From G965216255 sp965216255 (GTDB lineage Bacteria > Bacteroidota > Rhodothermia > Rhodothermales > Bin80), in NCBI GenBank assembly GCA_965216255.1, contig OZ244148.1:806001-870000 (forward strand): 64,000 nt of DNA, in the 5' to 3' direction. Positions 56,683-64,000 of the stretch are shown in pieces (position 1 is the first letter of the stretch; every line of letters starts with the position of its first letter). A program made the translations under genes and the position numbers. Below the pieces are notes generated by a model, which saw nothing but the letters and a program-made list of their open reading frames with translations, did not search any database and had not been told where the DNA came from.

Positions 56683-58064
56683 GTCCGAAGTGCAACAACT
56701 GTAGACAAGGTGGTATGCCCCTGAGTAGAGACAGAAGATAGCACAGGCAACGCGGAAAACGAGCTTCTTCGGAGGGCGGGCGGAGCCCGACCGGAGAAGA
56801 AGCTGCTTGCTGGCCGAAGAAATTCGCGCTCCTTGACCTTTGAGGCAGCCAATGCCGACGGGCGAGCATGGCTCTTCCCCTGCGTGTAGGCACGCATGAT
56901 GTCACCCGAACATGGTACAATGGTCTATGGGTCTTTCTGGCGACGACCCGACTCAGACCATGGACGCGGAGGCTGCCACGCCCTCTAGTGCAGGAAGGAA
57001 AACCTCCGCCGGCGTGCGGTAGGCCAAGCATCGGCGCGGACGGTTGTTCAATTGCGCTTGCACCCGCCTCACCGCTGCCGGTTCAACCGTGTGAAAGTTG
57101 GTTGCCTTCGGGAAGTACTCTCGCACCAGGCCGTTGGTGTGCTCGTTCAGACCACGCTCCCAGGAGTGGTATGGCCTCGCAAAGTAAAACGATGCGGAAA
57201 GCGCGCTGGCGATCTGCCGATGATGAGCGAACTCCTTGCCATTGTCCGCCGTGATAGTAAGTACCCGGTCCTTTACCGGACTGAGACAACCTATGATCGC
57301 ATGGCGGACCCCGATCGCAGCCTTTGACGCAACGTGCTCAAGAAACGTGAATTTCGAGGCGCGATCGACCATGGATACCAGTGCTCCCTGTTGTTTCGCC
57401 CCGATGATCGTATCAACCTCCCAGTCGCCTATCCGCGTCTTCTGCTCTACAATGGGATCACGTTCGCTGATGTCTACACGGTGCGGTATCAGGCCGCGCC
57501 CAGCACCGCTCTTGTTACGCCTGTTGTACCGCTTACCACGGCGACGCAGCAGCTTGTACAACGATCCGCCAGCCGCTCGGTCCACCCAGCTATGCCTGTA
57601 AATCCATGTGGTGCTTACCGAAACGACACCATCACGACGAAGTCGACCCGAGACCTGCTCTGGACTCCAGTGCAGGGCGAGCTTCTCACGCACAAGAGAC
57701 CACATCGCTTCAGTCATCTTCCGTGGACGCAACGATGCCTTCCTCCGCCGCCCGCTGGCCAAGCGGGTAGCCTGTTGATACCGGTAGCCCCTACCTCCGC
57801 TGTTGCGATGCAACTCCCGGCTGATCGTCGATGGCGAGCGACCCAACTGTCGCGCAATCTCGCGCAGCGAATCAGCTCGCTTCCTCAATGCGTGAATCTG
57901 GCACCTTTCCTCATAGGAAAGATGATGATAGCCCGTCGCCATTTGATACCCTCCAATGATGTCTTAACGGAGCGTACCGGCATCATCTCGCTCACATGTA
58001 ATCAGCGTGATGAATACGCGCTTGCTAGCGCGCTGTCATCCAAATCAAGTGTTGCACTTCGTTG
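56683..58064 (-). mobile_element. IS30-family element inserted near the left end of the ISNCY element
   Basis: The 12-bp CGAAGTGCAACA at 56686-56697 is found inverted at 58050-58061, either side of an IS30 transposase. TTAAA occurs just outside on both sides (56678-56682 and 58065-58069) and is the candidate target duplication; it is longer than the 2-4 bp usual in this family, so the exact ends are provisional. Confidence 0.7.
56953..57942 (-). CDS. IS30-family transposase
   Basis: 329 residues, intact. The N-terminal helix-turn-helix pattern is LSYEERCQIHALRKRADSLR then LGRSPSTISRELHRN. The catalytic DDE core has D in GDWEVDTIIG, D in ITADNGKEFAHH and E in ERGLNEHTNGLVREYF. Length and order are normal, so the element may be active. 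It is inserted in the 5' region of the ISNCY transposase unit but leaves that reading frame whole. Confidence 0.95.
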   Translation of the reverse strand: MATGYHHLSYEERCQIHALRKRADSLREIARQLGRSPSTISRELHRNSGGRGYRYQQATRLASGRRRKASLRPRKMTEAMWSLVREKLALHWSPEQVSGRLRRDGVVSVSTTWIYRHSWVDRAAGGSLYKLLRRRGKRYNRRNKSGAGRGLIPHRVDISERDPIVEQKTRIGDWEVDTIIGAKQQGALVSMVDRASKFTFLEHVASKAAIGVRHAIIGCLSPVKDRVLTITADNGKEFAHHRQIASALSASFYFARPYHSWERGLNEHTNGLVREYFPKATNFHTVEPAAVRRVQAQLNNRPRRCLAYRTPAEVFLPALEGVAASASMV

Positions 58065-58118
58065 TTAAATGGGCCGGCGTTTAAGAGCGCAAAACAGCTC
58101 ACATTCGCCAGGGAAACC

Positions 58119-59552
58119 ATGCGCAAGATTGTCCCAGAGTGCCGTGCACTCGATAGTACGCCGATGGAGGAGATTGCCATAGACCCGAGAATGCGCGACG
58201 ACATGAGTGCGGTGCTCAAGGGTCTGCAGTGCGTCTACTGCACGGCGGAATCTCGTGCGGCCTTGTTCACGATTCTGGAGGCGCACTTTCAGCCGGGTAA
58301 ACGTAAAGATGTCGGACGCCCGGGCATGGATCTATGGCGCGTCATCGTGTTTGCGATAGTCAAGCAGTGCCTGGATCTGGACTACGATGCTTTGTTGTAC
58401 CGGGCCAACAACGATCTCTTGCTGCGGGAGCTCTTGGGGCACGGAGACGCCGGGTTTGACGAGGTGAAGTACAGCAGACAGCGGCTGGTGGACAACGTGC
58501 AGCTTTTGACGCCGAAGCTGGTCCAGAAGGTGACCCAATTGATAGTGCAGACGGGGCACAAGGTGGCTGGAAAAAAGTCTGGGGCCGCGCTAGCCGGTCG
58601 CTGCGATTCCAGGGTGGTTAAGACGCATGTGCACTATCCCACCGATGTGGGTCTGTGCTGGGATGCGGTTCGTGGTCTAATACGTGTGAGTGCACGCTCG
58701 GCTGCGGCATTCGCTCTTCCGGGCTGGCGCAAGCATGCGTATCGCACGCGGAAGGTATACCAGGCCTTCAGCCGGGTGCGGACGGCCCCGCGCTACCGGC
58801 AGAATCCGAAAGGAGTGCAGGCGTACTTGCGCCAGTGCACACAGACTGCAGCACGTGCCCGTACGCTGTTAAATGCCTTGGCCACGGCGCAGAAATCGGA
58901 GGCGGCGCGAGCGGATATCGCGTATTACTTGCACTATGTGGACTTGTTGGTGGATCAAATCCGGCGTCGCATCCTCTTGGGCAAGCAGATTCCACATGCG
59001 CGGAAAGTGTTTTCCATCCACAAGCCACATACGCGTTGGATCAGCAAAGGCAAGGCGGGCGTGCTGGTGGAGCTGGGCCTTCCGGTCGCACTGGTAGAAG
59101 ATGAGCACCGGTTCATTTTGGCTTATCACATCCTGTGGGACACATCAGATGTAGAGGTGGCGGTACCGATCATTGACGCGGTGCAGGCGGCTTTTCCAGA
59201 GTTTAATGCGTGCAGTTTTGACCGGGGCTTTCATAGCTTGAAGAATCGAGAAGCATTGGATGCTCGGCTGGCGCTCAATGCGCTTCCGAAGAAGGGCAAG
59301 CTTTCTCTGACGGAGCGTGCGCGGGAGCACGCGCCTGCGTTCAAGGCAGCGCGGCGGCAGCACCCGGCCGTCGAGTCGTGTCTGGCCAATTTCGGACTTC
59401 GGGGCGGTGCGCTGGTGCGGGAGAAGAGTCCGGAGAACTTCGCGCTGATGGTGAGCCTGTCGGTGTTGGCGGTCGACGTGCACCGGCTGGGTTGCCTGGT
59501 GCGCGCCCAGGAACGGGCACGAATGAGGCGTCGGCGAAAGCGCGCGGCGTAG
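58119..59552 (+). CDS. ISNCY-family (ISDol1-like) transposase
   Basis: 477 residues from the ATG at 58119; the open frame starts at 58062 but the first codons lie in the IS30 end and target repeat. Features: MRDDMSAVLKGLQCVYCTAE near the start, DLWRVIVFAIVKQCLDLDYD, FSIHKPHTRWISKGKAGVLV, and FNACSFDRGFHSLKNREALD, with a very basic C-terminus RMRRRRKRAA. The acidic residues in these blocks are the likely DDE set. It is the intact relative of the pseudogene at 23527-24916. IS30 has separated it from the element's left end, so its original promoter may be lost. Confidence 0.85.
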   Translation: MRKIVPECRALDSTPMEEIAIDPRMRDDMSAVLKGLQCVYCTAESRAALFTILEAHFQPGKRKDVGRPGMDLWRVIVFAIVKQCLDLDYDALLYRANNDLLLRELLGHGDAGFDEVKYSRQRLVDNVQLLTPKLVQKVTQLIVQTGHKVAGKKSGAALAGRCDSRVVKTHVHYPTDVGLCWDAVRGLIRVSARSAAAFALPGWRKHAYRTRKVYQAFSRVRTAPRYRQNPKGVQAYLRQCTQTAARARTLLNALATAQKSEAARADIAYYLHYVDLLVDQIRRRILLGKQIPHARKVFSIHKPHTRWISKGKAGVLVELGLPVALVEDEHRFILAYHILWDTSDVEVAVPIIDAVQAAFPEFNACSFDRGFHSLKNREALDARLALNALPKKGKLSLTERAREHAPAFKAARRQHPAVESCLANFGLRGGALVREKSPENFALMVSLSVLAVDVHRLGCLVRAQERARMRRRRKRAA

Positions 59553-59770
59553 GCCCGCTACCACCTCGTAGAAAGGTCCCAATCGCAGTCCCCAAGGGAC
59601 ACGTATGCCCTCCCGATAGGAACACAACGCCCTTCGAGTCGCAAACTGTCCGTGCGCGCACGCAAGAGACGCCAGCATGGCCGAAACACTCGAAGCGGAC
59701 CGTCAACGAACTCAAAAAACAACCGTGCCTGTGCATTCGAGGCCGAAAAAAGAGAGTATTCGGTCAATCA

Positions 59771-59778
59771 CCAAGTAG
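59771..59778. repeat. 8-bp target duplication, right copy (CCAAGTAG)
   Basis: Second copy of CCAAGTAG; see 56572-56579. Confidence 0.88.
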
Positions 59779-61107
59779 CGAATAGACCACGGCTGCCCGC
59801 TGGGCCGCATCATGTGATCCCGCGAACAGGTAATTCTTGCGGCCGATAACCAACGGCCGCAGGGCATTTTCAATGAGGTTATTGTCCAGCTCCACGCGGC
59901 CCTCATCCAGGTATCGGGTCAGCCTTTTCCAAAGGCCGAGCGTATAGTTGATCGCCTGGCCCCAAGGACTCTTGGGCAACCCCCCGTTCGCCTCCAGCCA
60001 GGGCTTCAGCGCTTCCAGTACAGGCCGGGCCTCTTCCTGACGTACCTCGCGCCGACGATCCGCACTGGCTCCCTCCTCTCGCAGCCTGCGCTCTATGGCG
60101 TAGAGTCGCCTGATCTTTGTCAACACGTGCTCGGCCTTCTCCGGTTCGTAGCTACGACAGTCGTAGAACTTGCGACGGGCATGCGCCATGCATCCGTAGA
60201 CCGTCATAGACGGATGCGCATCGAAGACGTTGTAGGCCACATACCCGTCCGTCTGCAACGCTCCCGCATACCCACCCAAGAACGCCACCGGACCTGCACG
60301 GGCACGGCTCTTGCGATACTCCATCACAAACAGCTTCTGCTCCGGAGTGTGGTACGCCCAGTAAAAACCCCGATGGGTCTTGCCCTTCTTCTTTCGATCC
60401 TGGACCTGGATACGTGTCTCATCCGCCTGCAGATACCCGCTTAAGAGCGCCTCCTGCTTGAGTGCATCATACAGCGGCCCAAGGTGCCACGCTGACTGCG
60501 CTATCCAGCCTCCCAGCGTGGACTTGGCAATTTCAATGCCTTCCCGCCGGAAACGCTGCTGCTGCCGGTACAGGGGCAAGTGGTCACAGTACTTGTTAAC
60601 CACCACATCGGCCAACAATCCCGGTCCGGCCATGCCCTTGTCCACCAGCCGCGGAGGCAACTCGGCGATGATGACGCCGCTGTCCTCATCGGTCGGGTCC
60701 ACATACTTGGGACGATGAATCTCGACCACCTTTATCATGCTGGGCACGCTCTCCAGGTACTGCGTCTTCTCCATGCCGATGCAAATGAGACCTGTCGTGT
60801 CCTCTTCAGGCTGGATTACGATCGTCTCGCGGGGCAGGTGATCCGGCAGATCCTCGAAGTCCGGACGCCGCTTGGCCTTGCGCCGCTTCCGCTTCGGCTG
60901 ATCCGTCTCGGGCTCGGGCGGCAGGGGCACCTCGACCTCCATGTCGTCAAACAAGAGGCCCTGCTGCGCCTCCGGCCCCAGTACATACCTTTCGCTCCTG
61001 GAGCCAAAGAGCAGGCGGAGGGCTTCAGCCAACTGTTTGTCCTTGCTCTCCAATTTCGCCTGCAGCCGGCTTATCTCTTCGCTCTGCTGATTGTTCTCCT
61101 CGGACAG
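59771..61107 (-). pseudogene. tnpC: IS66 tnpC, central piece (second exon) with catalytic core
   Basis: From the intron border at 61107 the frame reads LSEENNQQSEEISRLQAKLE and continues without a break to YSLLGD at 59764, where the ISNCY insertion ends it. The IS66 zinc-finger region, LRADVVVNKYCDHLPLYRQQ-like block, and the catalytic sites (D in LQADETRIQVQD, D in LQTDGYVAYN, E in NNLIENALRPLVIG) are all present. With exon 1 (30 residues) and the C-terminal piece the ancestral protein would be about 524 residues, normal for TnpC. It is inactive as it stands. Confidence 0.9.
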
Positions 61108-61113
61108 GTAGAG

Positions 61114-61201
61114 TCGACGGGCGGCGCGTTACTCCCATTAGGAGCACGTTTCCGCCCGCCGCTCATCAAACCGGACGTGCAGAATTACCGCATCCGGCTT
61201 T
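61114..61201 (-). ncRNA. Group II intron domains V and VI
   Basis: Minus strand: domain V is at about 61201-61168 (AGCCGGATGCGG, then TCTGCACGTCCGGTTT), with the catalytic AGC and a two-base bulge side. Domain VI follows as a hairpin GGCGGGCG...CGCCGCCC that places an unpaired A about eight bases before the 3' splice site. This fits a ribozyme able to self-splice. Confidence 0.8.
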
Positions 61202-61247
61202 CAGACAAGATCATGTTTTCGCCCACGGAAGGCCCTTGGTCGTTGGC

Positions 61248-62552
61248 TCAAGGCATATCAAGCCATACTTCTTGTATAGCTCTTCGTGTGGGAAGCGCGC
61301 CCACCCCCCCGGACTGAACCTTGTGCTTGCGACAGAGCCACTGGCGAATCCGCTTCTTCATGTGTGCATCTATGCCTGCATAGGCGGGATTGACTTGTCC
61401 AAGTCGGAAGTAGTTGGCCCATCCGGTCGATAACCAGTTAAGGCGTGTTACCATCTCCTCTATGGACAGCAGTCCGTGCCTTGCCGCCGTTTGCTCACTG
61501 ATCCTGCGGCATATGCTCTGGACACTCTTCTTGCTCGGGCGAGTCCCTATATAGGATCCTCTGCCGCCCGGACGAAAGTTGCGCCCAATCCGGTACCCAA
61601 GGAACTCAAACGGTTCTTCGGGGCACCGGACGCATCGGGTCTTCCTTGCGTTGACCGGGAGTTTCAGCCGTTGCATTATGGTCTCCACCGCTTCCAGCAT
61701 CGCTGTACCATCGGCCTTTCCGAGTACCACAAAATCATCGGCGTAGTTCACGATCGACGCTTGGAAGCGCCGGGCATAGCCCAGCAGCTTCCAGGCAAGG
61801 AGAAAACGGCGCATGTAGATGTTGCTCAGCAAGGGAGAGATTGGCGCGCCTTGCGGCGTACCCTTTCCTTCCTTCCGAGCCCGGTTCGTCAGGCGTTTGC
61901 CTGCCTTACCGTCATCTTCCACTACCGGCATCACCAGCCATGACTTGATGAGTTCGAGCATCCGACCATCGCTGATACGACGCGCCAGAGACTTCATCAT
62001 CTTGTCATGCGGTATCTCACCAAAGTAGTTCGACAGGTCTGCATCAACCACTTCCCGACAGCCCGTATTTACGAGCCTGTGGACGCGATTGACCGCTTCC
62101 TGTGCGCCACGTCCCTTCCGATAGGCATATTGCTCCTCTTGTAAATCCGCTTCAAAGATCGGCCCCAGCACCAGCATTGCCGATGTCTGCGCGACCCTGT
62201 CACGAATACAGGGAATGCCTAACGGTCGGAACTTGCCTGGCTGCTTCTTCGGGATCAGTACCTGACGTACCGCACGCGGTTTGTACGTACCCTCCCTTAG
62301 ATCCCGCGCCAGTTCCCCCAACCATCGATTTATGCCGTGCGCTTCAATGTCTCGAAACGTCTCTCCATCCACACCGGCACTGCCGCCGTTACGGCGTACT
62401 TGTTGCCAGGCTGCGAACAAGAAATCCTTCCTCCACACTTTGTCACACAATGCATGGAAGCGACGCTTGGGGTCTTCCTTCGCTTTGACATGTAATACGC
62501 GCTGGAGGTCCCGAACCGATTCTGATCCTGTTAGACCTGCGTCAGTAACCAT
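61248..62552 (-). CDS. ltrA: Group II intron reverse transcriptase/maturase
   Basis: 434 residues from the ATG at 62552, which has AGGGGGAAAGG just upstream; the frame extends to 62609 with weaker starts. Reverse transcriptase blocks are visible: KQPGKFRPLGIPCIRDRVAQ, VVDADLSNYFGEIPHDKMM, GTPQGAPISPLLSNIYM and the active-site NYADDFVVLG. The maturase X domain follows (FLGYRIGRN to WANYFRLGQ). No HNH endonuclease domain is present. It helps intron splicing and mobility; the end LYxVWLDMP-like is typical. Lies wholly inside the intron. Confidence 0.95.
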   Translation of the reverse strand: MVTDAGLTGSESVRDLQRVLHVKAKEDPKRRFHALCDKVWRKDFLFAAWQQVRRNGGSAGVDGETFRDIEAHGINRWLGELARDLREGTYKPRAVRQVLIPKKQPGKFRPLGIPCIRDRVAQTSAMLVLGPIFEADLQEEQYAYRKGRGAQEAVNRVHRLVNTGCREVVDADLSNYFGEIPHDKMMKSLARRISDGRMLELIKSWLVMPVVEDDGKAGKRLTNRARKEGKGTPQGAPISPLLSNIYMRRFLLAWKLLGYARRFQASIVNYADDFVVLGKADGTAMLEAVETIMQRLKLPVNARKTRCVRCPEEPFEFLGYRIGRNFRPGGRGSYIGTRPSKKSVQSICRRISEQTAARHGLLSIEEMVTRLNWLSTGWANYFRLGQVNPAYAGIDAHMKKRIRQWLCRKHKVQSGGVGALPTRRAIQEVWLDMP

Positions 62553-63042
62553 TGCCTTTCCCCCTTTGCGTATTGCTCTTGAATGAGGGTCCCTTTCCTC
62601 GACGAGCATTACCCCGCGTCACAGGTACTACGGACCCATCCGCCACCCTGACGGCCCAATCTGTCCCTTGCGGGAAATCGGTTGGCTTACGTGTGCCTCC
62701 GGCAGGGCTTCCCGTGTTGCTACTTTTCCCATCTTGCATGCATGCCAGTGCCACTACCCCGGCGGAAGTAATCTGGTGCTTGTGTCGTTCTCTTCCCAGA
62801 CTACCGGCGGCCTTCCCCTTACCAACGGAGGGTCGGCTTCCGCATTGCATGTTTCGAGGCCTGCTCGGCATTCACTACGCGTTCCGGCCTGCATGCTCGC
62901 TGAATCGCCTAAGCGACCCTTTACCAAAGTGCTTCAGCTCATGTTGTTACCTCCATAAACCGCTTTGGCCGCTACTAGCTGGAGCGACAGTTACTAGGTG
63001 GGATTCGCACCCACTAGGGAAAAGCGCCTTATCACGGCGCAC

Positions 63043-63132
63043 GCTGGCGTTCTGCTGAAGCACCGCGGCAAGCTGCGCACGGAAGGTCTCAACATCCGCA
63101 GAAGAGAGGGAGGAATGTGCTTCGGGCTGCAT
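63043..63132 (-). pseudogene. tnpC: IS66 tnpC, first exon (30 codons)
   Basis: MQPEAHSSLSSADVETFRAQ then LAAVLQQNAS, ending exactly where GTGCG begins. Continuing with the frame at 61107 gives a coiled-coil stretch, as usual near the TnpC N-terminus. The start lies 63 bp after the tnpB stop. Confidence 0.8.
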
Positions 63133-63195
63133 GACTGTTCAACAACGCCTGCACATGTATTGTTCCCCGTTTCCACATACTATCTATCCCGATTT

Positions 63196-63531
63196 TCAGC
63201 TCTTAACCGCATACCGGCGCCGGTATTTTACGGACTTCAGCGACACTCCCTCCAGTAACATCACCATCTGCGTCCACGTCGGCATATCCTCTTTCGGCAG
63301 CTCAAACGTACCCGCTTCAAGCCTTTTGTAAAACAAGGCGAAGCCGTTTCGGTCCCACGAAAGCGCCTTCAGATGGCTCCGCCTCCTGTTGACGAACACA
63401 AAGACGTCCCCCGACATGGGATCCCGCTTCATGCCGCTTTTCACCAAGGCGCACAGACCGTCAAAGCTCTTGCGCATGTCGGCCGGCGGCCGGTAAAAGA
63501 AATACCGGTGCGAAGGCCCCAGTCCGATCAT
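63196..63531 (-). CDS. tnpB: IS66 accessory protein TnpB
   Basis: 111 residues, complete. The family pattern is clear: YFFYRPPADMRKSFDGLCAL, GDVFVFVNRRRSHLKALSWD, then GFALFYKRLEAGTF. TnpB of IS66 is needed for transposition but has no known catalytic motif. It overlaps tnpA by 4 bp (ATGA). Confidence 0.95.
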   Translation of the reverse strand: MIGLGPSHRYFFYRPPADMRKSFDGLCALVKSGMKRDPMSGDVFVFVNRRRSHLKALSWDRNGFALFYKRLEAGTFELPKEDMPTWTQMVMLLEGVSLKSVKYRRRYAVKS

Positions 63532-63827
63532 GACTGCACCAGCTGCGCCAGGTACGAGGCAGATACCGGCGCCAAGAGGCGCACGCGTATCCCGCCCGGG
63601 TACATGATCTCCACTTGCGCCTCTTCACCTGCCGTGGGTCTGCCAATCTCCACAAAGGCGCCGCTGTCCACTGCCGCAGCCTCCAGGCGATACTTCCGAC
63701 GCCAGTAAAACAGCTGCCCATACGAGATGCCGCGCTCGGCACAGAACGCTGCAGCGGTCTGGCTGCTTTCTTCATACTGTTCCATGAGCGGAAATATTTC
63801 TTCCGCCGTACGTCTGGGCTGTCTCAT
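63528..63827 (-). CDS. tnpA: IS66 accessory protein TnpA
   Basis: 99 residues, complete. MRQPRRTAEEIFPLMEQYEE then AERGISYGQLFYWRRKY is a helix-turn-helix of the IS66 TnpA type, and IMYPGGIRVRLLAPVSASYL is the usual C-terminal strand region. It probably binds the element ends. First gene of the IS66 operon, about 70 bp from the right inverted repeat. Confidence 0.93.
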   Translation of the reverse strand: MRQPRRTAEEIFPLMEQYEESSQTAAAFCAERGISYGQLFYWRRKYRLEAAAVDSGAFVEIGRPTAGEEAQVEIMYPGGIRVRLLAPVSASYLAQLVQS

Positions 63828-63897
63828 GCCATCCAGGCTTTGAGTCCTCGGGTCTATGAGTAATCTCCCGAGAAATCGTCACCTTATCCAGATGGGT

Positions 63898-63913
63898 TTC
63901 ACCGCACGCTTAC
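63898..63913. repeat. IS66 right inverted repeat
   Basis: TTCACCGCACGCTTAC, the inverted partner of 56306-56321 with one mismatch. The last 87 bp of the window beyond it hold no gene I can identify and do not resume the FG-GAP frame found left of the element. Confidence 0.8.
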
Positions 63914-64000
63914 GATTTACCGTCCCGGTAACAAGGTCGCCTTACATGTAAGCACCCAGCCATTTCGCGAAGCGAAACCAGGGCGAATGCCCGTGAGGCG

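Larger units (their letters stand above)
56580..59770 (+). mobile_element. ISNCY (ISDol1-like) element in IS66 tnpC, itself carrying an IS30
   Basis: It lies exactly between two copies of CCAAGTAG. The ends are imperfect inverted repeats: TGCTTGTACGAAAATACT on the left and, reversed, TGATTGACCGAATACTCT on the right. Without the IS30 (about 56683-58064) the element would be about 1.8 kb and hold one gene, the 477-residue transposase at 58119-59552. Confidence 0.82.
61108..63042 (-). mobile_element. Group II intron in IS66 tnpC
   Basis: On the minus strand the intron begins GTGCGCC at 63042 (consensus GUGYG) and ends CTCTAC at 61108 (consensus AY). Removing it joins QQNAS to LSEEN in one frame and restores TnpC. 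It encodes a reverse transcriptase/maturase and has recognisable domains V and VI near its 3' end. Length 1,935 bp. The 5' structural domains occupy about 62600-63042. Confidence 0.88.
56306..63913 (-). mobile_element. IS66-family element interrupted by a group II intron and by a nested ISNCY/IS30 pair
   Basis: Terminal repeats GTAAGCGT.CGGTGAA bound a minus-strand tnpA-tnpB-tnpC set. The tnpC gene is in three pieces: 63132-63043, 61107-59771 and 56579-56424. The first gap is a group II intron, the second an ISNCY-type element with its own IS30. I did not find the 8-bp target duplication usual for IS66: the flanks are GGGCAAAC on the left and GATTTACC on the right. The element may have recombined after insertion. 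Confidence 0.82.

Noticed and set aside
61114..61201. Reading the hairpins before IS66 exon 2 as a transcription terminator
   Set aside because: They match group II intron domains V and VI in sequence and position, and no U-tract follows.

Overview
This is a GC-rich bacterial window, probably chromosomal. The organism looks like a diderm: it has a lipoprotein with a lipobox, two secreted proteins with signal peptides, and a BNR-repeat (sortilin-like) protein, an FG-GAP/VCBS protein and an M32 carboxypeptidase of the kind common in Rhodothermota, Bacteroidota, Gemmatimonadota and related groups. The exact phylum cannot be fixed from the sequence. No rRNA operon, CRISPR array or replication origin was seen; one tRNA-Thr (anticodon CGU) is present.

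Layout. (1) 1-4.7 kb: the cut-off end of a putative defence operon, with a small Ig-like/L13e-like protein overlapping a 1,405-residue DEAH helicase of the DUF1998 type. (2) 5.0-10.1 kb: an IS1380 relic, a complete IS1595-family element (5705-9215, with terminal inverted repeats and an 8-bp target duplication) carrying a methyltransferase-nuclease fusion and a trypsin-like protease as passengers, and a broken IS21 istA. (3) 10.1-17.2 kb: a GMC oxidoreductase stump, a SnoaL-like secreted protein, and a minus-strand operon of BNR protein, iolE-like, iolG and class I aldolase. (4) 17.9-28.2 kb: accessory region with a DUF6880 protein, a translationally coupled pair (winged-helix-DUF488 plus a partner with a frameshift), a type ISP restriction-modification relic and a graveyard of transposases. 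(5) 28.2-41.3 kb: a complete type I BREX operon in canonical order, brxA-brxB-brxC-pglX-pglZ-brxL. (6) 41.6-52.2 kb: a minus-strand run of inositol catabolism and transport genes (mmsA/iolA, sugar ABC transporter, iolD, iolC), a Bax-inhibitor-1 protein, a zinc dehydrogenase and a class II DAHP synthase. (7) 52.4-56.3 kb: a lipoprotein, an HPF-like protein, the M32 carboxypeptidase, tRNA-Thr and an FG-GAP pseudogene. (8) 56.3-63.9 kb: a nested mobile-element stack, in which an IS66 is interrupted by a group II intron and by an ISNCY/ISDol1-like element that is itself interrupted by an IS30.

How it fits together. The two inositol gene blocks lie on the same strand either side of about 24 kb of defence and mobile DNA, so the BREX island may have entered and split a sugar-catabolism locus. 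Defence-like functions recur through the window: helicase module, IS-borne methyltransferase-nuclease-protease, DUF488 pair, type ISP relic and BREX. The least familiar candidates are the IS1595 cargo, the L13e-like/helicase couple and the DUF488 pair.
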